This document shows, one piece after another, positions 8,053 to 16,366 of a stretch of 64,000 nt of DNA. The notes beneath the pieces are model-generated. The model did not search any database, was not told the DNA's origin, and saw only the letters and a list, made by a program, of their open reading frames with translations. Source of the DNA: VAZQ01 sp036557665 (GTDB lineage Bacteria; Pseudomonadota; Alphaproteobacteria; Rhizobiales; Xanthobacteraceae); NCBI GenBank assembly GCA_036557665.1, contig DATBHG010000048.1, positions 71,363-135,362 of the forward strand, written 5' to 3'. Position 1 is the stretch's first letter. Every line of letters starts with the position of its first letter. A program made the translations under genes and the position numbers.

Positions 8053-9501
8053 ATGCCTTATGAGAGTCTTCGACCGTATCTCGACACGCTCGAGCAGCGG
8101 GGCCTGATCAAGTGGATAGACAAGGAAGTCGACAAGGACTGGGAAATCTCCGCCGTCGGCCGCATGATCTTTCGCGGCATGACCGAGGAGCATCGTTACG
8201 GCTTTGGGTTCCGCAACATCAGGGGGTATCCGGGTGGCCGGGTGGTTTCGGGGGTGATCGCGTCATCAACCAAGATGATGTCGGTCGCCTTGGAGTGCGA
8301 CCCGACCCCGGCAGCAATTCACGCGCGCACCATTCGCGGGCTGAGCGATCCGATCGAGCCGATCGTTGTGAACGGCGGACCCTGCAAGGAGGTGATCCAC
8401 AAAGGCTCCGACGTGGACTTGGGGAAGTTGCCGATCCCGACCTGGACACCTGGTAAGGACGCGGCACCCTATCTGACGCCGCTGTGGGTGACCAAAGACC
8501 CCGACAACGGCGTGCGTAATGTCGGCATCCGCCGCGGGCAGGTGAAGAGTCGTGACCGGACCGGGATTCTCTTCGGCGCGCCGGATCGCGGCGGGGCCAT
8601 TCATCATGCAAAATGGAAAGCGCGCGGACAGGCGATGCCGGCGGCGTGCTATCTCGGCGCCGATCCCGTACACTATTTGGTTGCGCCCGGACGCTACGGC
8701 GTGGACGAGCTCGCCATCGTCGGTGGCATTCGCGGGCAGGCGGTCGAGATGGTGAGATGCGAAACCGTGGACTTGGAAGTGCCGGCGACTGCGGAGATCG
8801 TGATCGAGGGAGAGATTCCGACCGATTATCTGGAGAAAGAAGGTCCGTTCGGGGAATTCACTGGATTCATGGCCGGGGGACGCAATTGCCCCGTTTTCAA
8901 CATCAAATGCATCACCCACAGAAAGAATCCGATCCTGCTCGGCATCATCAGCCAGTTCCCGCCCAGCGAGAGCAGCATGATCAAGCGCAATCTGCTCGAG
9001 GCAAATCTGCTCAAGCACCTGACGCAGACGCTGCGCATTCCCGGCATTGTCGACCTGCATGCACTCGAATCAGGCGGCTGCACTGCGATGCTGTGGATCA
9101 GCCTGCAGAAGATCTATACCGGGCATGTCGACCAGGTCGCGATGGCGGTGCTCGGCTATTTCGGGATGAGCTATTACAAATGGATCGTCATCGCGGATGC
9201 GGACGACGACATACGCGACCCGTTCATGCGGGAATGGATCCTGTCGTGGCGCGTCAACCCGGCGCGGGACATGCGCGTCCTTCCCAACACCGCCGCCATC
9301 GAGCTCGATCCGTCTGGGCATCCGCCCGAGGAAATCCCGATTGAAGACCTCGGCTCCAAAGTCATCATCGACGCAACCCGGCGCTGGCAATATCCGCCGT
9401 TGTCTCTCCCCCCGCGCGAGCACCTGGCAAAGGTGGCCGGACAATGGGCGGATTACGGCTTGCCGCCGCTCGATCACATGCATCTGCCGAAGAGCTTGTG
9501 A
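8053..9501 (+). CDS. UbiD-family prenylated-FMN-dependent (de)carboxylase
   Basis: A 482-residue UbiD superfamily enzyme. Family features visible are the N-terminal LRPYLDTLEQRGLIKWID, the central SRDRTGILFG region with a conserved Arg, and EKEGPFGEFTGF, which contains the two catalytic glutamates of the E-R-E triad at about residues 262-267. The C-terminal DATRRWQYPPLSLP is the usual flavin-side loop. UbiD enzymes use prFMN made by UbiX to decarboxylate or carboxylate aromatic or unsaturated acids; no ubiX is in the window. The ATG at 8053 follows GGGAGCT. It lies directly after the GntR gene. At 482 residues it is of normal length. It is probably catabolic rather than the ubiquinone-pathway UbiD, because of its context and a second paralogue at 11.0-12.7 kb. 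Confidence 0.88.
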   Translation: MPYESLRPYLDTLEQRGLIKWIDKEVDKDWEISAVGRMIFRGMTEEHRYGFGFRNIRGYPGGRVVSGVIASSTKMMSVALECDPTPAAIHARTIRGLSDPIEPIVVNGGPCKEVIHKGSDVDLGKLPIPTWTPGKDAAPYLTPLWVTKDPDNGVRNVGIRRGQVKSRDRTGILFGAPDRGGAIHHAKWKARGQAMPAACYLGADPVHYLVAPGRYGVDELAIVGGIRGQAVEMVRCETVDLEVPATAEIVIEGEIPTDYLEKEGPFGEFTGFMAGGRNCPVFNIKCITHRKNPILLGIISQFPPSESSMIKRNLLEANLLKHLTQTLRIPGIVDLHALESGGCTAMLWISLQKIYTGHVDQVAMAVLGYFGMSYYKWIVIADADDDIRDPFMREWILSWRVNPARDMRVLPNTAAIELDPSGHPPEEIPIEDLGSKVIIDATRRWQYPPLSLPPREHLAKVAGQWADYGLPPLDHMHLPKSL

Positions 9502-9581
9502 GCGGAACCAGTTACATCTGCGTGATCGTGCAGCCGGGAGTCCGATGAGAAAGAAGCGATGGCGAGAGGACAGGACGAAGC

Positions 9582-9870
9582 GCTCAACGAGCGTGGTTGG
9601 CGCTGTTGCGGGAGCACGCGCGAGCAACTGCGGGCGGTACAGCGAGCCTGGCGTTTTAGTCGTTGGCAGGTTGATAACGAGCTCGAGGTTGGTCGGGAGC
9701 TGAACGGGCATGTCAGCCGGTTTTTCGCCATTGAGGATGCTGCCGGCATAGACGCCGGTCCGGCGCAACGGGTCCGCAAGGTCCAATCCGTAGCTCATCC
9801 GGCCGCCGACTTCGGCAAGTCTACCGAGGTGTGGCGTCGTGCCGTCGCCGACCGTTCTTGCCAGGAGCGG
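9582..9870 (-). pseudogene. Remnant of an ABC_sub_bind (PF04392-type) periplasmic receptor, C-terminal end
   Basis: Read on the minus strand, the segment translates to LGRLAEVGGRMSYG, then LRRTGVYAGSILNGEKPADM and PVQLPTNLELVINL, the near-invariant C-terminal block of ABC_sub_bind solute receptors. It then decays through KTPGS and LLARAP with apparent shifts, where the family normally ends in LLARADEVIE. There is no start, signal peptide or N-terminal two thirds. It occupies the 535-bp gap between the UbiD gene and the Bug receptor and is opposite to both. It is a dead fragment, and apart from it I see nothing coding in 9502-10036. A frameshifted but nearly full-length homologue lies at 32.1-33.0 kb. 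Confidence 0.75.
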
Positions 9871-10036
9871 GCTTTTGTCTGAGACTGATGCAAACGGCGC
9901 TCGGTCGCGGGCGGGGATCCGCCTCTTTGGTACGACGTGCTATGCTTGCCGTTCCATCCCAGGCCCGAACCGCAGGGGTGCCGATCGAGATCCGGCCGAC
10001 ATGAAGGCACAAATGCGCAGATCGTGAGAACGGAAT

Positions 10037-11020
10037 ATGAAAGCGAATCGGCGTCATATCCTGATGACAGGGCTGCTCACGCTGTCGCTCACGGCCGCGC
10101 CGGGGGCTCAGGCCGGGGATTACCCCGAAAAGCTGGTGCAGATCATCGAGGATTCCGCTGCCGGCAGCACGCCGGACGTGGCCCTGCGGTTTGTTGCCGA
10201 TGACCTGAGCAAGCTATGGGGACAGCAAGTCGTCGCTGTCAACCGTCCCGGAGCGGGCGGCAGCGTTGCCGCCCGAGGAGCGTCGGAGGCTGCGCCGGAT
10301 GGATACACCCTCTACCAGCCCGTCTCGTCGACTTTCGTCGCGCTGCATCCGGCGGCGCCGAACGTCCCGCTGAAAGTGCCACGCGACTTCCTGCCGATCG
10401 GCTTCGTTGCCGAAAATCCGATGTTCATCGCCGCCTCGCCCAGTCTGCACATCAAGACACTGCCGGACCTGCTTGCGCTCGCCGCAAAGCGTCCCGGTGA
10501 AATTTCTTACGCGACGACCGGGGTGGGGCGGTTGACCCACCTCACCGGGGAATTGTTGCAGCACGAAGCCCATATCAAGCTGGAGTTGGTTCCCTATGTC
10601 GGCGGTCCCGCGCAGGCGATCAGCGACGTCGCGACCGGGCGCGTGGGCATCATCATCGAGGGATACTCCGGCATCGCCGGCGCCGTACGATCCGGCTCGG
10701 TGAATCTGATTGCGGTCGCGTCAGCCAAGCGCCTTGCTGACTTCCCGGACGTTCCTACCGTAGCGGAATCGATCCCCAATTTTTTGGCCACGGGTTGGGG
10801 CGTGCTGGTGGCGCCCTTACACACGCCGGAGGCCATTATCTCAAAGGTAAGTGCCGACCTTCGCCAGGTCACGTCTCAATCTGATTTGCAGAAGAAGCTT
10901 GCCAAACTCGGCAGCTATACCCGTCCGATGACCCCCGCCGAAGCCACGGCGTTCGTGCACGAGCAGCAAAGCATCTGGAATCCGGTGCTGGCCGATATTG
11001 CACAGAAGCAGCAGAAGTAA
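10037..11020 (+). CDS. Tripartite tricarboxylate transporter receptor (Bug/TctC family), orphan
   Basis: A 327-residue exported solute receptor. A signal peptide spans about residues 1-26 (MKANRRHILM, then a hydrophobic stretch ending at AQA). The mature protein shows the Bug pattern: YPEKLVQIIEDSAAGSTPDV, NRPGAGGSVAARGASEAAPDGYTL, split here as NRPGAGGSVAARG and APDGYTLYQP, and later LPDLLALAAKRPGEISYATTG. Bug receptors bind carboxylated metabolites for TctAB-type transporters or for sensing; no tctA/tctB gene is in this window. It follows a UbiD gene on the same strand and converges on a second one, so a decarboxylase substrate or product is a reasonable guess for its ligand. Confidence 0.9.
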   Translation: MKANRRHILMTGLLTLSLTAAPGAQAGDYPEKLVQIIEDSAAGSTPDVALRFVADDLSKLWGQQVVAVNRPGAGGSVAARGASEAAPDGYTLYQPVSSTFVALHPAAPNVPLKVPRDFLPIGFVAENPMFIAASPSLHIKTLPDLLALAAKRPGEISYATTGVGRLTHLTGELLQHEAHIKLELVPYVGGPAQAISDVATGRVGIIIEGYSGIAGAVRSGSVNLIAVASAKRLADFPDVPTVAESIPNFLATGWGVLVAPLHTPEAIISKVSADLRQVTSQSDLQKKLAKLGSYTRPMTPAEATAFVHEQQSIWNPVLADIAQKQQK

Positions 11021-11021
11021 A

Positions 11022-11048
11022 CGCCGGGGTCGCGTTTGCAACCCGGCG
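11022..11048. terminator. Weak stem-loop between convergent genes
   Basis: CGCCGGG at 11022-11028 pairs with CCCGGCG at 11042-11048 across a 13-base loop, in the 31-bp gap between the convergent Bug receptor and UbiD genes. There is no clear T-tract, so termination is only suggested by position. Confidence 0.35.
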
Positions 11049-11051
11049 CGC

Positions 11052-12698
11052 TCATTCCCGCTCCTCATCGTCCACGGCGCGTACCGGCGTGTTCGGAGCC
11101 ACCCCGCGTCGGCGCCGTTGGCGATACGATTCGCTGCGCTCCATCCAGTCGCCGCGCGTCGCTGTTGACGCGCCCCGATCCCATTCCTCGCTCCAATCGC
11201 CAAGCGAGTAGCCGAACCAGGGGCTTTCGGGCTTGAGCGCCGGCAACCCCAGCCTTTCCCATAATGCCTTGGCGCTCTCCATGTATTCACGCTTCGGCAG
11301 TGCCAGGGGCGGCATTGGATGCTTCATGGTCGCATCGATCAGCAAGGCTGAATCGAGCTCGGGTTTGTCGCTCGTGCGCGGGCCATGACCGGGCTCCCGA
11401 TACGGCACTACACTGATATCCGCCGCCGGGTTGCAACGGTAGGACATTGCCCAGAAGACTGCGTCGGCATTGCGCGGCTCAATGTCCTCATCGACGGCGA
11501 TGACGAATTTGCCCACGAACGGATGCAGCGTGAGCGCACCGCGCAGAGCCCGCCATATCTCGGTCCGCGGCACCCCGGAGGCAAACTGAACGAGGACGAC
11601 CCTGCGCAGGTTGGTAAGCGGCTCATGCAGCGAAACCTGCTTGATGCCCTTGATCCCGAGACCATCCCGCAGATGGGCGAGGAATAAAGGCTCGTAGGCA
11701 AGCTTCTTGACGACGCTCGACTCGCTGGGCGTCACCTGGGAGATGATCGACGTGATGATTGCATCGCTGCGGCGCGTGATGGCGGTGACGTTGACGATGA
11801 GGTTGTAGTCCTCCAAGGCCACGTAGCCGTGCGATTCCCCGAACGGCCCCTCCGGTTCCAGGTAATCCGGATCGGCATAACCCTCTATCACCAGCTCCGA
11901 TTCTGCGGGCACGAGCAGGTCGACGCTGCGGCCCCGCACGACGTTGATCGCTTCGCCCGCAAGACCTCCCGCGACCGAGATTTCATCGACATCGAGCGGA
12001 AGCTTTTGCGGCCCTTGGAATGCCACCACAGGCGGACACCCGACCACGATCGCGACCGGCATCTCCTGTCCGCGCCCATTGTGCTTGCGCCAGTGCTCGT
12101 AGCCGCCGGCGCGAAGGTTCGAGAGCGTCATCATCCCGATCCGCGTCGCCGATTTGAGCTGGCAGCGGTAAGTTCCCATGTTCTGCACGCCGGTATCGGG
12201 ATCGCGAGTGATCACGCAGGCGGCGGTGAGATAAGGCGCCGCATCAAACCCTGGCGTCGAGATCGGGATGGGCAGCGATTCCAGCCCGCGGCCCAACCCC
12301 GCAAGCGCGCCGCCGCTCACAACCAGCTCCTGACACGGCGCGCTTTCTACAATGCGCGGTGGAATGGGGTTTGCAATCGCCCGTTCCCACGCCGGACCGA
12401 TGTCCTCGATCCGCTCTACGCCCATGCCAATGCGATAAATCTGCGGATTGGCGGCAATTGCGCCAATCGCCACCGGGATGTCGTAGCGATGCCCCTTCGA
12501 ATCAACGATGTTGGTGAACAGGAACGCCTTGCGATCCTCTTCCGCGATGCCGCCGCGGAACTGCCAGCGCACCAGCGGGTGCATCTCCGTATCCTTGTTC
12601 ACCGCTGCGTCGATGCGATAGAGCAGGCCTGCAGCCTCCAGCCGACTGAGATGCTCGTGCAGGTCGGCGTAGCTACGCTTCGGCGCAGCGATGTTCAT
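11052..12698 (-). CDS. UbiD-family decarboxylase, long C-terminal extension
   Basis: A second UbiD-superfamily protein, about 548 residues, more distant from the 8-kb copy than a recent duplicate would be. It has YADLHEHLSRLEAAGLLYRI at the N-terminus, the PIPISTPGFDAAPYLTAA block, and EPEGPFGESHGYV carrying the paired catalytic glutamates. The last 60 residues (from about WFGYSLGDWSEEW) are a charged Arg/Glu-rich extension absent from the first copy. ATG at 12698 is chosen; the frame also allows GTG at 12704. It is transcribed toward the Bug receptor. Two different UbiD proteins, an oxygenase and a ferredoxin system within 13 kb favour an aromatic-acid catabolic function; the specific substrate is unknown. 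Confidence 0.86.
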   Translation of the reverse strand: MNIAAPKRSYADLHEHLSRLEAAGLLYRIDAAVNKDTEMHPLVRWQFRGGIAEEDRKAFLFTNIVDSKGHRYDIPVAIGAIAANPQIYRIGMGVERIEDIGPAWERAIANPIPPRIVESAPCQELVVSGGALAGLGRGLESLPIPISTPGFDAAPYLTAACVITRDPDTGVQNMGTYRCQLKSATRIGMMTLSNLRAGGYEHWRKHNGRGQEMPVAIVVGCPPVVAFQGPQKLPLDVDEISVAGGLAGEAINVVRGRSVDLLVPAESELVIEGYADPDYLEPEGPFGESHGYVALEDYNLIVNVTAITRRSDAIITSIISQVTPSESSVVKKLAYEPLFLAHLRDGLGIKGIKQVSLHEPLTNLRRVVLVQFASGVPRTEIWRALRGALTLHPFVGKFVIAVDEDIEPRNADAVFWAMSYRCNPAADISVVPYREPGHGPRTSDKPELDSALLIDATMKHPMPPLALPKREYMESAKALWERLGLPALKPESPWFGYSLGDWSEEWDRGASTATRGDWMERSESYRQRRRRGVAPNTPVRAVDDEERE

Positions 12699-12844
12699 CC
12701 GCACTTCACCCCCGGTTGTTGCATCGAGCGTCCTGGCAAGGGGACGCGCGGCGAGCGCTCGGTCAATAGGCTGGATCGTCAGTAGGCGAAACTCTCGCTC
12801 GTTTGAGGCGTTCGCACAACTGTAGCCTTATGCGGGCGATCCCT

Positions 12845-13351
12845 TCAGCGCCGGCCGAGCCCTACGCGGATTGTCTCCTCGCTTTGAAGAGTTACCGCCT
12901 CCTTGCCTTGCCAGGTCGGCGCAGCCGCGTATTCGCTCGGCGGCATATCCACGGACGCCAGTTGCCGGCCGAGAATGACGACTGCTTCAATCGGCACCGC
13001 AACGAGCCGCCCAAACCAGCCGAACCATCTGCCGTAGGATACCACGAGCCTGACCTTGCCCTCCGGCGTGCGCACGACTTGCCGCACAAAGCCGATCGTG
13101 GAGTCACCGTCATCGAGCACGGGCAGGCCGATAAGATCGCCGACTCGCACGGGCTGCGGAAAGCGCCGGTGCATGCGCTCTTCCATAGGCATTGGCTTTT
13201 CCGCGTCGGTCATGCCGGTTGGCGGCACCATGGCCTGCGCCACCACGAAATGTGCATCCGTCGCGGTGACCGCCGTCGCTGCATTCGAGGGGGCGATCAG
13301 GCCAACGGCCAATCCGAGTGTCAAAAGCCCCTGAGCGAAGAAACCGACCAT
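12845..13351 (-). CDS. Exported PRC-barrel-like protein
   Basis: About 168 residues starting at MVGFFAQGLLTLGL, a signal peptide ending near SNAAT. The mature part contains PVRVGDLIGLPVLDDGDSTI, then VVRTPEGKVRLVVSYGRW and GRLVAVPIEAVVILG, the strand pattern of a PRC-barrel domain, a fold found in photosynthetic reaction-centre H subunits, RimM and many small envelope proteins of this order. The frame is open to 13465, but the extra N-terminus is not signal-like. It stands alone between the UbiD gene and a divergently transcribed exported protein. Function unknown; an envelope or stress role is common for such proteins but not shown here. Confidence 0.75.
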   Translation of the reverse strand: MVGFFAQGLLTLGLAVGLIAPSNAATAVTATDAHFVVAQAMVPPTGMTDAEKPMPMEERMHRRFPQPVRVGDLIGLPVLDDGDSTIGFVRQVVRTPEGKVRLVVSYGRWFGWFGRLVAVPIEAVVILGRQLASVDMPPSEYAAAPTWQGKEAVTLQSEETIRVGLGRR

Positions 13352-13682
13352 CACCTGCACAAGCCGAGGATCGCGGTCTTTGCCGCGCACAAAGCTGGCG
13401 GCCAAGCCGCAGCAATGCCGCCCGAGTGTACAAATAAATGTGCCCCTCGCACAGGCGCCATGCAATCAACGGAAGGGGACGCTATCACCCTTTACACTCG
13501 CAGTCCGTGACTACTTTCAATGCTTGGAGCGTCAGGATGGGGAGCCCAAAACGCCGGGCCGGGGGACCCACATGTCGAGCTCGCGCGCAATTGCTGTTTG
13601 CCACCAGGTGCGACTTGACTACTGTCTTTGCGGTGTTCGCTACCCTATGATTGGCGTTGCGGATGTGTTTTGGGAGGATGCA
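13352..13682. other. Intergenic region between divergent exported-protein genes
   Basis: These 331 bp separate the PRC-barrel gene (minus) from the DUF5666-like gene (plus) and must hold both promoters. Both strands show only fragmentary frames without family features, and no clear inverted repeat or recognisable promoter was found. Confidence 0.5.
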
Positions 13683-14300
13683 ATGAAATCATTGTCAATT
13701 CCGGTCGTGACCGCGGTCATCGCGGCAATCATCGGCTCCTCGGTCCTGGCGCAGCAAGCGCCGCCGGTCCGCATTCGCGGCACGATCGAGAAGGTCGATG
13801 GCAATACGCTGATGGTCAAGGGGCGCGACGGCAGCTCGGTCAAAGTGACGCTCGCGGAAAATGCCCGCGTTACTGCCATGGTCAAGGCGCAGCTTTCCGA
13901 CATCAAGAGGGGCTCGTTCATCGGGGTCACCGCGATGCCGCAGCCCGACGGTAGCCAGAAGGCGATCGGGCTTCACATCTTCATGGAATCGCAGAGGGGA
14001 GTCGTTGCCGATCGGCATTTCCCGTGGGATCGCGAGCCGGGCAGCACGATGACCAACGCCAATGTCGAGTCGATGGTTTCCGGCGTTGACGGCCAGACAA
14101 TCATGGTCAAGTACAAGGACGGCGAGAAGAAGATTATCGTGCCGCCCAATACCCCGATCGTTTCGTTCACGCCGGGCAGCAAGGACGACCTCAAGCCTGG
14201 CGCGCAGATCATTGTCTTCGCCGGACAAAAGCAGCCGGATGGCTCGGTTGTCACTGCTGCGATTAACGTCGGCCGCAACGGCGCTGCTCCGCCGATGTGA
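13683..14300 (+). CDS. Exported protein with two DUF5666-like beta repeats
   Basis: 205 residues. The signal peptide is about residues 1-23 (KSLSIPVVTAVIAAIIG to LAQ). The mature protein has two similar blocks, IRGTIEKVDGNTLMVKGRDG near the start and VSGVDGQTIMVKYKDGEKK about 100 residues later, each followed by a PGxxI/RGSFIGV-type strand pair, as in DUF5666 OB-like repeats. Similar proteins are often annotated as metal-ion-permease or hypothetical periplasmic proteins in this order. The ATG at 13683 follows GGGAGG, whereas the longer open frame to 13380 has no signal. It is monocistronic as far as can be seen, with an inverted repeat 60 bp downstream. Confidence 0.8.
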   Translation: MKSLSIPVVTAVIAAIIGSSVLAQQAPPVRIRGTIEKVDGNTLMVKGRDGSSVKVTLAENARVTAMVKAQLSDIKRGSFIGVTAMPQPDGSQKAIGLHIFMESQRGVVADRHFPWDREPGSTMTNANVESMVSGVDGQTIMVKYKDGEKKIIVPPNTPIVSFTPGSKDDLKPGAQIIVFAGQKQPDGSVVTAAINVGRNGAAPPM

Positions 14301-14360
14301 CAGGTGCGCCGTAATCGCTCCGCTCACATCACGTCCGCTTCGCCTCGGTCGCGCGACATC

Positions 14361-14383
14361 GGGCCGCGGGTAACCCGCGGCCC
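14361..14383. repeat. Perfect inverted repeat, possible terminator
   Basis: GGGCCGCGGG-TAA-CCCGCGGCCC, a 10-bp perfect stem with a 3-base loop, 60 bp after the stop of the DUF5666-like gene. No T-run follows, so it may be a rho-assisted end or a small REP-like element. Confidence 0.5.
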
Positions 14384-14527
14384 AGGGTCCAATTGGTGCA
14401 GATCAGACAGCCGGCAAACCGTCGCCGCGCGAGAGAGACGCGAAGGCAGGTCGCACTCTTCGCATCGCAGCCTGCGGTGCGATCACGGCCACAATAAATT
14501 CGATCGGGGCGGCTGCAGCTGCCATGC

Positions 14528-14908
14528 TTAAGCTTGCGTGGTCCGCGGCATCAACACTGCAAGCATGATCGCGACCATAATGAGCGCAGGCACATCTCCC
14601 ACCAGATGACCGCGCTCGGCTGGATCGTTGAGGGCCTGAGCGCCCATGATAGCCCCGTGAACCACGCTCGACCACACCGTGAACCAGATGAGGCCCTTAT
14701 GAGCGCAGGGATTTCTTGATGCGATGAGCAAAAACACGCCTAGCGTCGCATACACCCCAATGATCATCATCAGATAGTGTGAATGTCCATGTCCCCATGC
14801 CCAACCCGAGGCCCACACAATTCCCAATGAGTATATACCGAATATAAATGTGAGGCCGATGACGATCAGCGCGATCCGCAAGAACAGCAGACGATTTGCG
14901 CCAGACAT
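14528..14908 (-). CDS. Small four-helix membrane protein, unknown function
   Basis: 126 residues with four hydrophobic helices at about residues 8-32, 45-62, 72-92 and 105-122, and a His-rich loop WGHGHSHY after the first helix. No known catalytic motif is evident; the layout resembles small uncharacterised inner-membrane proteins common in this order (DUF6632-like), but I cannot confirm the family. The ATG at 14908 follows GGATAGGAG. It lies downstream of the MarR and DUF4242 genes on the same strand, separated from them by a hairpin at 14951-14973, so it is probably transcribed separately. Confidence 0.7.
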   Translation of the reverse strand: MSGANRLLFLRIALIVIGLTFIFGIYSLGIVWASGWAWGHGHSHYLMMIIGVYATLGVFLLIASRNPCAHKGLIWFTVWSSVVHGAIMGAQALNDPAERGHLVGDVPALIMVAIMLAVLMPRTTQA

Positions 14909-14950
14909 TTTGATCTCCTATCCAACATCCTCGCTTTCAATCAGGAAAAC

Positions 14951-14973
14951 GCCGTCATCGAATTGATGACGGC
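14951..14973 (-). terminator. Rho-independent-type hairpin after the DUF4242 gene
   Basis: GCCGTCATC and GATGACGGC form a perfect 9-bp stem around GAATT. On the minus strand the stem is followed by GTTTTCC and on the plus strand by TTTCTTT, so it may work in both directions. It lies 45 bp after the stop of the DUF4242 gene. Confidence 0.65.
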
Positions 14974-15017
14974 TTTCTTTGTGATCTTATCGTGCCAGCC
15001 GCTCGTCGGCGGTTGCA

Positions 15018-15338
15018 TCAGCCGGCTTTGCGCTTTTGCGCTTCGAATGGTTGCGGACTGCGCATGTCGGCACCGGTCACACGTCTTACCTCGATGATGG
15101 AGTCATATGGCAAATTGATCGCCGCATGTGCCTTGCGGATGGATTCCTCGTCTGGGCCGGACATGAAGCAGAAAGCCTTTCCGTCCTTCAAATTCACGTG
15201 TGCGGCATGACCGAAAACCCCGAGCTCCTGGGCTGCCTCCTCGAGAGCGGCAAATTGCTCGAAAAACTGTTCCTCAGTGAGCTCCCGCGCTGGGAAGCTG
15301 CCTTTGTTCTTGTCGTGAGTGTCGATGAAGTATTTCAT
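15018..15338 (-). CDS. DUF4242-type small protein
   Basis: 106 residues, no signal peptide. The sequence MKYFIDTHDKNKGSFP, then GHAAHVNLKDGKAFCFMSGP and IRKAHAAINLPYDSIIEVRRV, matches DUF4242 (SCO4226-like) ferredoxin-fold proteins, in which a related protein binds nickel. The ATG at 15338 follows AAAGGAG. A near-perfect palindrome at 15378-15391 lies 40 bp upstream and shares its core with a motif before the adjacent MarR gene, so this gene is a likely target of that regulator. Function is unknown. Confidence 0.8.
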   Translation of the reverse strand: MKYFIDTHDKNKGSFPARELTEEQFFEQFAALEEAAQELGVFGHAAHVNLKDGKAFCFMSGPDEESIRKAHAAINLPYDSIIEVRRVTGADMRSPQPFEAQKRKAG

Positions 15339-15377
15339 GTTGATGCTCCTTTCGCTTGCTGGACTTTGACCTGTGAT

Positions 15378-15391
15378 CGTGTAGATACACG
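15378..15391. promoter_or_regulatory. Candidate MarR operator upstream of the DUF4242 gene
   Basis: The 14-bp near-perfect palindrome CGTGTA-GA-TACACG sits 40 bp before the DUF4242 start. It shares GTG-N-A-N-ATACAC with 15946-15957 in front of the MarR gene. Confidence 0.5.
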
Positions 15392-15487
15392 ACAAAGGGG
15401 GCAATTCCGCGATCGACCTGGCCTTTCGATCATGGGCGTCCCCTTGTCTGTCAGGATCGTGCGGAACCCAATGCGTTAAAGAGTTTC

Positions 15488-15916
15488 TCAAGCTGCGCGG
15501 ATGAGATCGTCCAAATCGGCCAGAATAACCGCCCATTTCCGGGCACCCAGTTTGCGCCGCAGTGTCTCCTGGGCCTTTTCCCAGAGTGGAAATGCCTCGC
15601 GTAGTCGCGAGTGTCCGCGCTTGGTTATTTCAACTGTGCGACTGCGCCGCCAGCCCTCGTTACCGACCCGGATCAATCCCTCTCTTTCAAGCGGAGCCAG
15701 GTTTCGTGTCAGCGTTGACCGATCCATGCCCATGAACTTGGCGAGTGCGGTAATCGAAACGACATCATCGCCTCCAACGGCGACCAGGACGGCAAGCTGT
15801 GTTGCGCGAAGTCCGACGTCGCGCAAGGCGTCATCATACAAACGGGTTACGGCACGGGCCGCCATTCGCGTCCTATGGCACACGCACGGCTCGACAAACT
15901 CTCGCGCTGTAGCCAT
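15488..15916 (-). CDS. MarR-family transcriptional regulator
   Basis: 142 residues. The winged helix-turn-helix appears as VSITALAKFMGMDRSTLTRN followed by LAPLEREGLIRVG and a wing region RSRTVEITKRGHSRL, with dimerisation helices at both ends, as usual for MarR. The N-terminal EPCVCHRTRMAARAVTRLYD places a Cys pair (CVC) where some redox-sensing MarR proteins carry reactive thiols; this is only suggestive. The ATG at 15916 follows GTAGAGGGG. It lies upstream of the DUF4242 gene on the same strand, with similar palindromes before each, which suggests autoregulation and control of the neighbour. Confidence 0.87.
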   Translation of the reverse strand: MATAREFVEPCVCHRTRMAARAVTRLYDDALRDVGLRATQLAVLVAVGGDDVVSITALAKFMGMDRSTLTRNLAPLEREGLIRVGNEGWRRSRTVEITKRGHSRLREAFPLWEKAQETLRRKLGARKWAVILADLDDLIRAA

Positions 15917-16366
15917 GAGGACCCCTCTACCAGGGATGCGTTGATGTGCATATACACTATTACGATCATACGAGTCAAGAGGGCGACACGGAACATCGAC
16001 GGGGAATGTCAATAGGGGCATCGACGTATCGCATGACCGGCGTGCTCGTAAGCGTTTCCCCGAACACGGAGCCGAGGTCGGCTCGGGTCAAACGACAACC
16101 ATGCATCCGGCGCCGGCATGTCGGCTTTCGCCAGTTCCGGATTACCAGCGCAATTGCTCTCTCAGCAGCTATGTGCAACGAGTCGATATAGATCACCCGA
16201 CCTCAGTGGGGCGCGTCGGCAGCTCGTGCCAAGACTCGATACGGGGCCGGGCGATTCGATCAGATAATCGGCGCTGGAACAGCATTGGCGGTGGACTAAA
16301 ACCGGCAACAAAAATACGCGTTGACCAAGTCGAAGCGCCGAGAAAAGAGGACTTAGACGAGCAGCA
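15917..16366. other. Intergenic region upstream of marR-like and SnoaL-like genes
   Basis: 450 bp between divergent genes. The left end holds the candidate MarR operator at 15946-15957. The rest (about 16000-16366) has only short frames on both strands without recognisable features, and I see no RNA gene or repeat in it. Confidence 0.5.
15946..15957. promoter_or_regulatory. Candidate MarR operator upstream of the MarR gene
   Basis: GTGCATATACAC, 30 bp before the MarR start, matches the core of 15378-15391 at GTG-N-A-N-ATACAC (10 of 12 positions). The AT-rich surroundings would suit an overlap with a -10 element. Confidence 0.5.

Noticed and set aside
9559..9882. A 107-codon plus-strand frame after the first UbiD gene
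   Set aside because: The opposite strand shows a clear ABC_sub_bind receptor remnant; the plus frame is its shadow.
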